NCBI GenBank assembly: GCA_029243395.1
Contig: JAQWSE010000012.1
Span: 62,001-126,000, forward strand
Length of the DNA stretch: 64,000 nucleotides
Direction of reading: 5' to 3'
DNA from: Paracoccaceae bacterium
GTDB lineage: Bacteria > Pseudomonadota > Alphaproteobacteria > Rhodobacterales > Rhodobacteraceae
Position 1 is the first letter of the stretch. Every line of letters begins with the position of its first letter. Positions 18,223-27,655 of this stretch are shown here, one piece after another. Under the pieces are notes generated by a model, which had not been told where the DNA came from, made no database searches, and was given only the letters and a program-made list of their open reading frames with translations. The position numbers and the translations under genes were made by a program.

Positions 18223-19311
18223 ATGAAAATTGTTCTGAATACTAAGTTCGGTAAAGGATTTAAAAGAAAACCTAACCTAGCTAATATTTCTGAAGTGAGT
18301 ACTAACGATACTTTACCAAGAAAACTTCTTGAAATGTGTCCAAAGAAAGATCCTGTAAATTTGTTAGAGCTCCAGGAATTATCTGGCCAAATGGGTTTAA
18401 GTTCGATATTTGCCATCGATGAAAGCAAGAGGTTGGGTTTAGGTAGTTTCAAAGCTTTAGGGGCAGCATACGTCATTGCCAAAATGGCTGTTGGAAAAAA
18501 CTTTAGGAATATGAATTCAGATTACCTCAAAAAAACCAAAAGAAAACTGGCTGGGGTCACTTTTGCGACAGCAAGTGCTGGTAACCATGGTCTTTCTGTA
18601 GCGGCAGGAGCTAGGTTATTCGGAGCAAATTCAAGAATTTATGTTTCGGAGAATGTTCCAGAGGAATTCAAGCGTCAACTTAAGGATATGGGAGCTAAAG
18701 TAACGGTTCATGGCAGCAACTATGAGCAATCACAGGAGCGTGCAATCCAAGACTGTGATCTTAATGGTTGGACTTTAATCTCAGATTCTACCTGGGAAGG
18801 TTATGACTTAGGTCTAGATATTATGGAAGGTTACCTAATTTCTATCAGTGAGGCATTAGAGAAGATTCCTGAAAATCCAACACACATATTTTTACAGGCA
18901 GGTGTAGGAGGTTTAGCTGCTTCATTTGCCGCTTTTATCAGGAAAAAATTGGGAAATACTCCGATAATCATAGTAGTTGAACCTTCAACAGCACCATGTT
19001 TGCAAGCCTCAATAGAAAAGGGAGAACCATCAAAAATTACAGGGCCAGTATCCAAAATGGGGAGACTGGATTGCAAATTTCCATCCGTTCATGCTTTTTA
19101 TTCATTATCAAAAACTGCAAATGCGTTTGTCACAATTACGGAACGTGAATCTGAATTTGGAAACAAATTTTTGTCAGATAATGGAATATTTATTTCTAGA
19201 TCTAGTTCTGCAGGCTTTGTTGCCCTCAGGTTGTTGGCAAAAAGGGGAAAGTTTTTCCTTGATAGCAAATCTAAAGCTCTGTGCATCTTTTCAGAAGGTT
19301 CGGTCGAATAA
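18223..19311 (+). CDS. PLP-dependent lyase, diaminopropionate ammonia-lyase-like
   Basis: About 362 residues from the preferred ATG at 18223; the frame is open to a GTG at 18157 but the extra residues look unlike the family. Fold-type II PLP enzyme: ESKRLGLGSFKALG places the Schiff-base lysine at about 77, SAGNHG binds phosphate/substrate, and TWEGYD and LQAGVGG match diaminopropionate ammonia-lyase (YgeX). That enzyme converts 2,3-diaminopropionate to pyruvate and two ammonia. It is shorter than the E. coli enzyme (398). Related threonine/serine dehydratases remain an alternative. It follows bactofilin on the same strand but with no obvious functional link. Confidence 0.75.
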   Translation: MKIVLNTKFGKGFKRKPNLANISEVSTNDTLPRKLLEMCPKKDPVNLLELQELSGQMGLSSIFAIDESKRLGLGSFKALGAAYVIAKMAVGKNFRNMNSDYLKKTKRKLAGVTFATASAGNHGLSVAAGARLFGANSRIYVSENVPEEFKRQLKDMGAKVTVHGSNYEQSQERAIQDCDLNGWTLISDSTWEGYDLGLDIMEGYLISISEALEKIPENPTHIFLQAGVGGLAASFAAFIRKKLGNTPIIIVVEPSTAPCLQASIEKGEPSKITGPVSKMGRLDCKFPSVHAFYSLSKTANAFVTITERESEFGNKFLSDNGIFISRSSSAGFVALRLLAKRGKFFLDSKSKALCIFSEGSVE

Positions 19312-19472
19312 ATATTTTTATTAGCCATACAATAGTATTAATATTCAAATTAACTCTATTTTTGAAGTCTTGATTTAACTTAAATGAACTAGTAACGTCA
19401 AATTGTTAAAGACCTGACATTTCGGTTGAATAGCCTTTTAACATAGCAATGTAGTAGATGAATTGAGGCTAT

Positions 19473-20213
19473 ATGGATAAAGATAAAGAGCAAAAAATTG
19501 TTGTTTTGACTGGTGCCAGCAGAGGAATAGGGCACGCAACCGTGAAGAAATTTGCATCTGAGAACTGGAGGGTGATCACTTGTTCTAGACAAGCTTTTGA
19601 TGACCGTTGCCCTTGGCCAGGGGGAGAACAGAACCACATCCAACTTGATTTAGCAAATCCTAGTCAAACTATTGAGGCAATACAAGAAATCAAATCTAGA
19701 ATAGGTGGAAATCTAAATGCTTTGGTAAATAATGCTGGAATTTCACCCAAGGACAAAAACGGAAAACGATTAAATACACTGGCAACGGATTTAAGAATTT
19801 GGGGGCAGGTGTTTCATGTGAATTTTTTTGCTTCAGTAGTCTTAGCTCGAGGATTGCAAAATGAACTTACATCAGCAAAGGGGGCTATTGTAAATGTTAC
19901 TTCCATAGCAGGTAGTAGAGTTCATCCATTTGCTGGCTCTGCGTATGCCACCTCAAAAGCAGCTTTGTCAGCACTTACCAGAGAAATGGCAGCAGACTTT
20001 GGACCATTAAATGTAAGGGTTAACGCTATTGCACCAGGTGAGATTGAGACGGACATACTTAGTGCTGGTACTAAAAATATTGTGAAAAAAATTCCGTTAA
20101 GAAGGCTTGGATTTCCTGAAGAAGTAGCTAACACAATCTTTTTCTTATGTTCAGAAACTTCTGGTTATATATCTGGTGAGGAATTACAAGTAAATGGGGG
20201 TCAGCATGTTTGA
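19473..20213 (+). CDS. Short-chain dehydrogenase/reductase (SDR)
   Basis: A 246-residue classical SDR. The cofactor motif TGASRGIG is at 13-20, NNAG at about 86-89, and the catalytic Ser144, Tyr158 and Lys162 in the YATSK motif. The C-terminal PGEIETDI and SGYISGEELQVNGGQ follow the FabG-like pattern. Arg near position 39 in CSRQ suggests NADP(H) preference. Substrate cannot be assigned; it sits between the DAPAL-like gene and glycerate kinase. Confidence 0.85.
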   Translation: MDKDKEQKIVVLTGASRGIGHATVKKFASENWRVITCSRQAFDDRCPWPGGEQNHIQLDLANPSQTIEAIQEIKSRIGGNLNALVNNAGISPKDKNGKRLNTLATDLRIWGQVFHVNFFASVVLARGLQNELTSAKGAIVNVTSIAGSRVHPFAGSAYATSKAALSALTREMAADFGPLNVRVNAIAPGEIETDILSAGTKNIVKKIPLRRLGFPEEVANTIFFLCSETSGYISGEELQVNGGQHV

Positions 20214-20327
20214 ATTTAGAAACTGTAGCTGTGGATTAACAAGAAAAAAACATAATATTGATAGTGTAAATCAATTTCAATGTTTTATGAGGCTATGCCC
20301 CACTTCTGGTTAGAAAGTTTTTAGATT

Positions 20328-21623
20328 TTGCAAGATTCGAGGATAAAAGAAGTTCTTAAGAGCCTATATTTCTCGTTTTTGTTGGCAGCTTCACCAGAAA
20401 AATGTCTTGCTCAGATTAATCCAATAAGAAATTCAGGTCAGATCCTAATAGTAGGAATAGGTAAAGCTGCATTCCCGTATTGTGAACTACTCCAAAGAAA
20501 AGTTAAATCTAATTACAATGGGATAATAATTTCCACATATAAAGAACATATGCCAACAAATTTGGATAAATTTAGGATTTTCTATGCTAGTCATCCTATC
20601 CCAGATGAAAAGGGATTGTTCGCTGCTGAGTATCTGATGAAGGAAGTTGCCAAACTAACCTCTAATGACTTACTTTTGTTTCTGATTTCCGGCGGAGGAT
20701 CTGCCCTTTTGCCAGCACCACCATATGGTTTTAAACTAGAAGATGAAATAATCTTAAACAAAAGTTTGTTAAGGTGTGGGGCTCCAATTCAAGTCATGAA
20801 TTTGATAAGAAAACATTTTTCCAGAATAAAAGGTGGCCGGCTGGCAAGGTTAGCTTATCCGGCTAAGGTGTTGACTTTAGCAGTATCCGATATTCCAGAT
20901 GATGACATTAACCAAGTGGCATCGGGCCCCACACTAGCTACGTCAGGCACAATACAGGAGGCAGTAAGTGCCATAAGTCAATATAAAATTGATATTCCAG
21001 AAAATATCCTGAGTTATTTTAATCTAGGTAAGGTAGATACCCCAAAGCCTGAGGAGGCATGTTTCAGGAGCAATAGCCAAGAACTGCTGGCATCAGCTAG
21101 TAAATGCATGAAATCAGTTGTCAATACTGCTAGATTTAAATTTACCAGAGTAATTGTTATTTCCGATAAAAGTGAGGGAGAGGCTAAAAATGTAGCAGTA
21201 GAGCACGCAAGAATCATTAAAGATCATTTATCAAATTATTCATTGGCTTCAGGTGAACAAGTTCTTTTCCTTTCCGGGGGTGAAACATCTGTGACTATAG
21301 TCAATCCCCAGGGCAAAGGGGGAAGGAATTGTGAATATCTACTAAGTTTGGCTATCGAGTTGGAATCTCACAATCTAGGGCCTTATGCTGCGATTGCTGC
21401 TGATACGGATGGAATTGATGGAACAGAGCAAAATGCTGGAGCAATTATTGACCATAATACATTGTCAAAAATCAGAGCAAAAAATGGTTCTCCAAAGGAT
21501 TTGCTGGCAAAAAATAATTCATTTTTAGCTTTTAAGGCTGCTCATGATTTGTTTTATACTGGTCCCACTGGAACTAATATTAATGACTTTCGGGCGGTAA
21601 TCTTTAATATCAATAACGTTTAA
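20328..21623 (+). CDS. Glycerate 2-kinase, MOFRL type (GckA/TtuD-like)
   Basis: A 431-residue protein of the DUF4147-MOFRL glycerate kinase family, often annotated hydroxypyruvate reductase TtuD. Hallmarks are LISGGGSALL, DIPDDDINQVASGPT and, in the C-terminal MOFRL domain, SGGETSVT followed by GKGGRNCEY and ADTDGIDGT. It phosphorylates D-glycerate to 2-phosphoglycerate with ATP, feeding glyoxylate/serine-derived carbon into glycolysis. It starts at a TTG (20328) after 114 non-coding bases; the N-terminus QDSRIKEVLKSLY aligns with family starts, which supports this. The guanidinobutyrase-like gene follows 21 bases later. Confidence 0.87.
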   Translation: MQDSRIKEVLKSLYFSFLLAASPEKCLAQINPIRNSGQILIVGIGKAAFPYCELLQRKVKSNYNGIIISTYKEHMPTNLDKFRIFYASHPIPDEKGLFAAEYLMKEVAKLTSNDLLLFLISGGGSALLPAPPYGFKLEDEIILNKSLLRCGAPIQVMNLIRKHFSRIKGGRLARLAYPAKVLTLAVSDIPDDDINQVASGPTLATSGTIQEAVSAISQYKIDIPENILSYFNLGKVDTPKPEEACFRSNSQELLASASKCMKSVVNTARFKFTRVIVISDKSEGEAKNVAVEHARIIKDHLSNYSLASGEQVLFLSGGETSVTIVNPQGKGGRNCEYLLSLAIELESHNLGPYAAIAADTDGIDGTEQNAGAIIDHNTLSKIRAKNGSPKDLLAKNNSFLAFKAAHDLFYTGPTGTNINDFRAVIFNINNV

Positions 21624-21644
21624 GGAGATTCTAGAGGAGAAAAT

Positions 21645-22601
21645 ATGAATCAGAAAAATTTTTTTGAACCCATATCAGGTTTTGAACTGCCTAGATTTGC
21701 AGGATTACCAACTTTCATGAGGTTACCTTATATCGGATTAGACGATCCTAGAATTTCAGATGTTGATGTTGGCATCATTGGTGCTCCGTGGGATGCTGGC
21801 ACAACGAATAGACCTGGACCTCGCCATGGACCAAGGCAAATTAGAGATTCATCCACAATGATCAGGCCTCAACATGGTGTAACTGATTTTCGTCCTTTTG
21901 AACAAAAGAATTGTGCAGATTTAGGTGATGTGGGGCCAAATCCAGCAAATTTGGAAGACACCTTAAAAAGGTTTGAAGATTTTTATAAAAAAGTTGTTAA
22001 CCTCGCCATTCTGCCGCTAACAGTTGGAGGAGATCACCTATGTTCTCTCCCAATACTGCGAGCAGTTGCTTCTGAAGGCCCTGTGGGTTTGATACAGTTT
22101 GATAGTCATACTGACCTATACCATAGCTATTTTAATGGGCAGTTATATACACATGGGACTCCTTTTAGGAGGGCTGTAGAGGAAAATTTGTTAGATCCGA
22201 AGAGAATAGTTCAGGTAGGGATTCGAGGAACTAATTACAATAGCGAAGATAGGGATTTTGCCAAAACAAAGGGGATCCGAATCATAACAATTGAAGAATT
22301 CTTTCGAAGAGGAATTGATGATGTAATGAGTGAAGTGAGAGCAATTGTTGGAAGTAAAGAGACATACCTTTCATATGACATCGATTTCATTGATCCTGCA
22401 TTTGCCCCTGGAACTGGCACACCCGAAGTAGGTGGTCCAAATTCTTTTCAAGCTTTGGAAGTAGTAAGAAAACTTTCTGGTTTAAATTTCATTGGAGCTG
22501 ATGTGGTTGAGGTCTCACCTCCCTTTGATCCATCAGGAGGTACGGCATTTTTGGGCTCTTCTATTCTGTTCGAAATACTGTGTGTGATGCTTTCAAGGTA
22601 G
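21645..22601 (+). CDS. gbuA: Ureohydrolase, guanidinobutyrase-like
   Basis: A 318-residue Mn-dependent ureohydrolase (arginase/agmatinase superfamily). Metal ligands are visible: GGDH (His131), DSHTD (Asp153, His155, Asp157) and SYDIDFIDP (Asp245, Asp247), with the APGTGTPE loop. The N-terminal motif PRFAGLPTFMRLP resembles the guanidinobutyrase/guanidinopropionase branch (GbuA/GpuA) more than agmatinase. It would cleave 4-guanidinobutyrate to GABA and urea, the step after AruH/AruI, whose likely homologues lie at 46467-49284. A ribosome site (GGAG) precedes ATG 21645. Alternative substrates are guanidinopropionate or agmatine. Confidence 0.8.
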   Translation: MNQKNFFEPISGFELPRFAGLPTFMRLPYIGLDDPRISDVDVGIIGAPWDAGTTNRPGPRHGPRQIRDSSTMIRPQHGVTDFRPFEQKNCADLGDVGPNPANLEDTLKRFEDFYKKVVNLAILPLTVGGDHLCSLPILRAVASEGPVGLIQFDSHTDLYHSYFNGQLYTHGTPFRRAVEENLLDPKRIVQVGIRGTNYNSEDRDFAKTKGIRIITIEEFFRRGIDDVMSEVRAIVGSKETYLSYDIDFIDPAFAPGTGTPEVGGPNSFQALEVVRKLSGLNFIGADVVEVSPPFDPSGGTAFLGSSILFEILCVMLSR

Positions 22602-22708
22602 ATTGCCGACCTGGTAAATGAGTTCTTGCAAAAAAATTCTAATAAAAATATAAGGACGCCTTGACGATTAACAAGTCCACGGGTTGAAGATGGTTGGAAC
22701 TTAAGTTT

Positions 22709-24652
22709 ATGGCGAATGTTATGGAAACCTTACCAGCCCTCCTGGAGAAGAATTCAAAAATATATGGGAACAAACCAGCTTTCAGAGAAAAAGCGTTTGG
22801 CATATGGCAAACTTGGTCTTGGAAACAGGTTCATGAGGAGGTTGACCGACTTTCCTTAGGGTTTTTGGAATTGGGCATAAAAGAAGGAGACCATGTATCT
22901 ATTATCGGTCGAAACAGGCCACAGTTATATTGGTCTATTCTTGCTGCCCAAAATGTTGGAGCAATCCCTACCCCAATGTATCAAGATGCTGTTGCTCAAG
23001 AAATGGTGTTCCCACTGTCACATTGTTCTGCAAAATTTGCCGTCGTGGAAGATCAGGAGCAAGTTGATAAACTGATCGAGATTAGTGACCAAATTCCTGA
23101 TCTCAAAGGAATAGCTTATCTGGACGCTCGAGGGCTTAGAAATTATGATCACAAAAACCTTCATTCTCTAAAAGAACTTGCTGCTCTTAATTCAAAAGAA
23201 GAAGTTCTTAGAACTGAACTCATAAAACGGCAAAAAAACCAAAATCTGGATACAAAATGTGTCCTTTTATATACCTCTGGCACTACAGGGAGGTCTAAAG
23301 GAGTGGTCCTGTGTAACAAGAATGTCTTGGAAAGTGGAAAGGCAGGAATTGAATTTGACAATATAAACCAAGATTTTTCCTTAATCTGCTATCTGCCTAT
23401 GGCTTGGGTGGGGGATTTCGCATTTACAATGGGCCTTGGGCTCCAGTCGGGCATGTGTCTCTGCTGTCCAGAAAGTGCAGAAACCCTGCACGAAGATCTA
23501 AGGGAAATAGGCCCAAGTTATTTTTTTGGTCCACCCAGGTTCTTTGAGGCGCTTTTGACGTCAGTTAACCTCAAGATTGATGATGCAGGCTCGGTAAAGA
23601 AGTTTCTATATAGATACTTCATGGGTGTAGCGAAAAAAAATGGAGAAAAAATACTGGAAAAAAAAAGTGTTGGGTTAATAAACCGAGTGATGTACTTACT
23701 TGGCGACATATTCATTTATGGTCCTCTAAAAAACCGTATGGGTTTATCAAAGACCAAGGTCGGCTATACTGCTGGTGAAGCTATTGGACCTGAAATTTTT
23801 CGATTTTATAGATCTTTGGGGATAAATTTGAAACAGCTTTATGGCCAGACAGAAGCTTGTGTTTTTGTCACTTGCCAACCTGATGGCGAAGTCTATTCTG
23901 AGACAGTCGGCGTGCCAGTTCCGGGGGTGGAGTTAAAGGTTTCGGATTCTGGGGAGGTTTTCTACCGTTCTCCTGGTGCTTTTTTAGAGTATTTTAAAGA
24001 TATAGCAAATACGAATAAGACCAAAGACAAAACTGGTTGGGTTGCAACCGGAGATGCTGGATTTATAGAGGAAGAAACGGGACACCTACGCATAATAGAC
24101 CGAGCTAAAGACGTAGGAAAAATGAAACAAGGCTCCCTTTTCGCTCCGAAGTATGTTGAAAACAAATTAAAATTCTACCCGAATATCTTAGAAGCAGTTT
24201 TATTTGGTGCAGGCAAAGAATATTGCGTAGCTCTCATCAATATAGATCTAACAGCTGTGGGTAATTGGGCAGAGAAGAACAATATTTCATATGCTTCGTA
24301 CCAAGAATTGGCAGGTAATTCGGAAGTATACAATATGATTAGTGATCACATTCGAGAGGTCAACGAGTCTCTTGCAGCAGACAAAAGCCTTTCTGGTTGT
24401 CAAATTAAGAGATTCTTAGTTTTGCATAAAGAACTAGATCCAGACGATGGCGAAATTACTAGAACAAGAAAAGTAAGACGAAATTTGGTGAGTGAAAAAT
24501 ATTCTGATTTAATTTTAGCCTTATATAAAGGGGCAAAGGAAGTTTTTACTGAAACAGAGGTAACTTATGAGGATGGTCGCAAGGGGAAAATTTCTGCAAC
24601 AGTCAAGATACAGGATATTCAAGAGACCGTGTATCAGAATGAAGTAGCATGA
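22709..24652 (+). CDS. Long-chain acyl-CoA synthetase-like AMP-binding ligase at the head of a Liv importer operon
   Basis: About 647 residues from ATG 22709 (TTG 22694 and ATG 22718 are alternatives). It is an ANL-superfamily adenylating enzyme with the phosphate loop YTSGTTGRSKG and the GYTAGEA and YGQTEA motifs; the late core reads TGDAGFIEE and RAKDVGKMKQG. It resembles the large FadD15-like ligases that accompany branched-chain-type ABC importers in proteobacteria. It would turn an imported carboxylate into its CoA thioester. The stop overlaps the livG-like start (ATGA), showing tight coupling to the transporter. The substrate, aromatic or branched/long-chain acid, is unknown. Confidence 0.83.
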   Translation: MANVMETLPALLEKNSKIYGNKPAFREKAFGIWQTWSWKQVHEEVDRLSLGFLELGIKEGDHVSIIGRNRPQLYWSILAAQNVGAIPTPMYQDAVAQEMVFPLSHCSAKFAVVEDQEQVDKLIEISDQIPDLKGIAYLDARGLRNYDHKNLHSLKELAALNSKEEVLRTELIKRQKNQNLDTKCVLLYTSGTTGRSKGVVLCNKNVLESGKAGIEFDNINQDFSLICYLPMAWVGDFAFTMGLGLQSGMCLCCPESAETLHEDLREIGPSYFFGPPRFFEALLTSVNLKIDDAGSVKKFLYRYFMGVAKKNGEKILEKKSVGLINRVMYLLGDIFIYGPLKNRMGLSKTKVGYTAGEAIGPEIFRFYRSLGINLKQLYGQTEACVFVTCQPDGEVYSETVGVPVPGVELKVSDSGEVFYRSPGAFLEYFKDIANTNKTKDKTGWVATGDAGFIEEETGHLRIIDRAKDVGKMKQGSLFAPKYVENKLKFYPNILEAVLFGAGKEYCVALINIDLTAVGNWAEKNNISYASYQELAGNSEVYNMISDHIREVNESLAADKSLSGCQIKRFLVLHKELDPDDGEITRTRKVRRNLVSEKYSDLILALYKGAKEVFTETEVTYEDGRKGKISATVKIQDIQETVYQNEVA

Positions 24653-25458
24653 GTAAAGCAAGTATATCTATTGGAGGGGTAACAGGAAAAGTTCCTGTTA
24701 TGGAAATCAAAAACATTGTGCTAAGATTTGGTGGTGTAGTTGCCATTCAAGATATCTCATTTGATATCTATGAAGGAGAAATTCGAGCAATAATAGGGCC
24801 AAACGGCGCAGGCAAATCATCCATGCTGAATGTTATCAATGGATTTTACCATCCCCAGGAAGGCGAGGTCTGGTTTAGGGGACGAAAAAGAGCAGCAATG
24901 AAACCATATCAGATAGCGCATCAGGGTATTGCAAGAACATTCCAAAATATTGCCCTATTCAAAGGTATGTCAGCTTTGGATAATATCATGACTGGTAGAT
25001 TTACTCATATGAAAAAAGGTGTTTTTTCCCAAATGATTTGGAAAGGTTCTGCTGAACGAGAAGAATATGAGAATAGAGAAATAGTAGAACGCGTGATTGA
25101 TTTTTTGGAGATACAGCATATTAGGAAGACACCTGTTGGTGCGCTGCCCTACGGTCTTCAAAAAAGGGTGGAGCTGGGAAGAGCGCTCGCGGCAGAACCA
25201 CAGTTATTATTGTTGGACGAACCAATGGCTGGGATGAATGTTGAAGAAAAAGAAGATATGAGCCGATACATATTAGATGTGAACAGTGAATTTGGGACAA
25301 CAGTCGCTCTTATAGAGCATGATATGGGTGTGGTGATGGACATTTCCGATAGGGTTGTGGTGATGGATTATGGAAAGAAAATTGGAGACGGATCACCTGA
25401 TGAAGTGAGAAATGATCAGGCAGTTATAGATGCTTATTTAGGTGTATCAGATAATTAG
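24649..25458 (+). CDS. livG: Branched-chain-type ABC transporter ATP-binding protein LivG
   Basis: A 269-residue NBD of the LivG subfamily. Walker A GPNGAGKSS is at 50-58, the family signature motif reads ALPYGLQKRVE (in place of LSGGQ), and Walker B is LLLLDEPMAGM, followed by IEHDMGVVM typical of LivG. The N-terminus has about 18 extra residues. It starts within the stop of the acyl-CoA ligase (4-base overlap) and is followed after 9 bases by livH. It powers import with LivF, LivH and LivM. Confidence 0.92.
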   Translation: MSKASISIGGVTGKVPVMEIKNIVLRFGGVVAIQDISFDIYEGEIRAIIGPNGAGKSSMLNVINGFYHPQEGEVWFRGRKRAAMKPYQIAHQGIARTFQNIALFKGMSALDNIMTGRFTHMKKGVFSQMIWKGSAEREEYENREIVERVIDFLEIQHIRKTPVGALPYGLQKRVELGRALAAEPQLLLLDEPMAGMNVEEKEDMSRYILDVNSEFGTTVALIEHDMGVVMDISDRVVVMDYGKKIGDGSPDEVRNDQAVIDAYLGVSDN

Positions 25459-25467
25459 GAGTTAGGA

Positions 25468-26469
25468 ATGAGTGCAGATTTTCTTTATACTATTGAAGTC
25501 ATACTAAATGGGCTCATGGCCGGTGTGTTGTATGCTTTGGTCGCATTAGGTTTTGTTCTTATCTTCAAAGCGTCTGGTATATTTAATTATGCTCAGGGCG
25601 TAATGGCCTTGTTTGCCGCCTTGACCCTTGTTGGTCTGCAAGAGGGGCGAGTACCTTTTGCTCACTTGATAAATGCAACATTCGGAACCCATGTGCATAA
25701 TTTTGATTGGACTCTTCCCGCTGTAGCAGCCATCGCATTGACTGTGGTAGTTATGGTATTGTTTGCTATTTGTGTTGAAAAATTGATCCTGAAACACCTA
25801 GTGAATCAAGAACCAATTATTTTATTCATGGCGACGATTGGTTTGGCATATTTCATGGAAGGTTTTGGTGATTTAATGTGGGGATCTGATGTTAAAAAGC
25901 TGAATGTCGGGATACCCCAGGGCGGATCATTGTGGTTTGAGGATCTAACAATAGGCTGGGCTGCAGAGGGTGAGAAATTTTATGGTATGTATATAGATAT
26001 TCTTGATGTTTGGGCAGCTGTAATTGCCTTAGTTTTGGTATTAGTTCTTACTATTTTTTCACAATATACGAAATCTGGCCGTGCACTGAGGGCAGTGGCC
26101 GATGATCACCAGGCTGCGCTTTCGGTAGGAATTAGCTTAAGGATGATATGGGTGTTAGTTTGGTCTATTTCAGGCTTTGTTGCTCTGGTGGCTGGGATGA
26201 TGTGGGGAGCAAAATCTGGAGTACAATTTTCATTGTCTCTGATTGCATTGAAGGCGCTACCTGTTCTAATGCTTGGAGGTTTTACATCTATACCTGGGGC
26301 TATTGTAGGTGGGTTGATTATAGGAGCTGGTGAAAAGCTTTTTGAATTTTTTATAGGCCCTTTAATAGGAGGCGCTACAGAAAATTGGTTTGCATATGTG
26401 TTGGCCTTGTTATTCCTTGTGTTTAGGCCGCAAGGATTGTTTGGTGAAAAGATAATTGAGAGAGTTTAA
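25468..26469 (+). CDS. livH: Branched-chain-type ABC transporter permease LivH
   Basis: A 333-residue permease with about eight membrane helices. N-terminal GLMAGVLYALVALGFVLIFKASG and FNYAQG are LivH hallmarks, and the C-terminal half has GGFTSIPGAIVGGLIIG. It is longer than E. coli LivH (308) because of extra loop segments around residues 60-75 and 140-175, features shared by the ligase-linked transporters of this type. It is nine bases after livG and two bases before livM. Confidence 0.92.
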   Translation: MSADFLYTIEVILNGLMAGVLYALVALGFVLIFKASGIFNYAQGVMALFAALTLVGLQEGRVPFAHLINATFGTHVHNFDWTLPAVAAIALTVVVMVLFAICVEKLILKHLVNQEPIILFMATIGLAYFMEGFGDLMWGSDVKKLNVGIPQGGSLWFEDLTIGWAAEGEKFYGMYIDILDVWAAVIALVLVLVLTIFSQYTKSGRALRAVADDHQAALSVGISLRMIWVLVWSISGFVALVAGMMWGAKSGVQFSLSLIALKALPVLMLGGFTSIPGAIVGGLIIGAGEKLFEFFIGPLIGGATENWFAYVLALLFLVFRPQGLFGEKIIERV

Positions 26470-26471
26470 AC

Positions 26472-27548
26472 ATGTTGTATCGTGAAGTAGGAGAATACAA
26501 AACTTCTTATGCTGAAGATAGCCAGACTTTTCCCATAAAATTTGACAGATATAGATATTTTTTCGTTTTATTGGTGGGCATTCTTTTTGTACCTTTTGTA
26601 ATCAATGACTATTGGGCGGGAGCTGTTTTTCTTCCTTTCCTTATTTATGCTATTGCTTCTTTAGGATTGAATATACTGACGGGTTATTGTGGTCAGGTTA
26701 GTTTAGGTACTGGTGGTTTTATGGCCGTTGGCGCTTATGCAGCTTATAAATTGATGACAGCCTTTCCTGATTTAAATATCTTTTTTGTAGTAATCATTTC
26801 AGGATTCGTCACAGCTGCAGTTGGTACTATGTTTGGCCTGCCTAGTCTTAGAATTAAGGGTTTCTATCTGGCTGTTGCTACACTTGCTGCTCAATTTTTT
26901 TTGGTATGGCTGTTTAATAAAGTTGGTTGGTTCTATAATTATTCAGCATCAGGACAGATTACAGCACCTGCAAGAAGTTTGGGGGATTTTTTAATTACCG
27001 GCCCCGACGCAACTCCAGCTGCTCAATATCTCTTTTGTTTTCTCTTTGTTTTTATTTTGGCTTGGATAGCTAGGAATTTAACTAGGGGGAAGATTGGTAG
27101 AAGTTGGATGGCAATAAGGGATATGGACATAGCAGCAGAGATAATAGGGGTGAACCCTCTCATAGCTAAACTTTCAGCTTTTGCAATCAGTTCTTTTTAT
27201 GTCGGTGTAGCAGGAGCATTATTTTTTACAGTTTACTTAGGAGCTGTAGAAGTTACTGAAGCATTCAATATCCAAAAATCCTTCATTGTTTTATTTATGA
27301 TTATCATTGGAGGGTTAGGATCAATTTTTGGTTCTTTTGCTGGAGCGGCATTTATGGTGCTGATGCCCGTAGTCTTAAAGAATCTTTTGGTGACTCAATT
27401 AGGTTGGGCTACAGACATAGCTGCACACTTTGAGTTCATAATTATTGGAGGCCTAATCGTATTCTTTTTAATAGTTGAACCTCATGGGCTAGCCCAATTA
27501 TGGAACTTGTTAAAGCAAAAGCTTAGATTATGGCCATTCCCATACTAA
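26472..27548 (+). CDS. livM: Branched-chain-type ABC transporter permease LivM
   Basis: A 358-residue permease with about ten helices. SLGLNILTGYCGQVSLGTGG (about 63-82) is the diagnostic LivM motif, as are LPSLRIKGFYLAVATLA and, near the C-terminus, IIIGGLGSIFGSFAGA. A cytoplasmic N-terminal tail of about 30 residues precedes the first helix. It starts two bases after livH. The 107-base gap downstream separates it from the binding-protein gene. Confidence 0.92.
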   Translation: MLYREVGEYKTSYAEDSQTFPIKFDRYRYFFVLLVGILFVPFVINDYWAGAVFLPFLIYAIASLGLNILTGYCGQVSLGTGGFMAVGAYAAYKLMTAFPDLNIFFVVIISGFVTAAVGTMFGLPSLRIKGFYLAVATLAAQFFLVWLFNKVGWFYNYSASGQITAPARSLGDFLITGPDATPAAQYLFCFLFVFILAWIARNLTRGKIGRSWMAIRDMDIAAEIIGVNPLIAKLSAFAISSFYVGVAGALFFTVYLGAVEVTEAFNIQKSFIVLFMIIIGGLGSIFGSFAGAAFMVLMPVVLKNLLVTQLGWATDIAAHFEFIIIGGLIVFFLIVEPHGLAQLWNLLKQKLRLWPFPY

Positions 27549-27655
27549 AAAAAGGTAATAGAAGCTTAAATTAAAGCTCAACATATTGACTCTAACTAAA
27601 TGAAGGGTAGTAATTGATCAGTCTAACAGGATTAACTGTAAAATGAGAGGGAAAA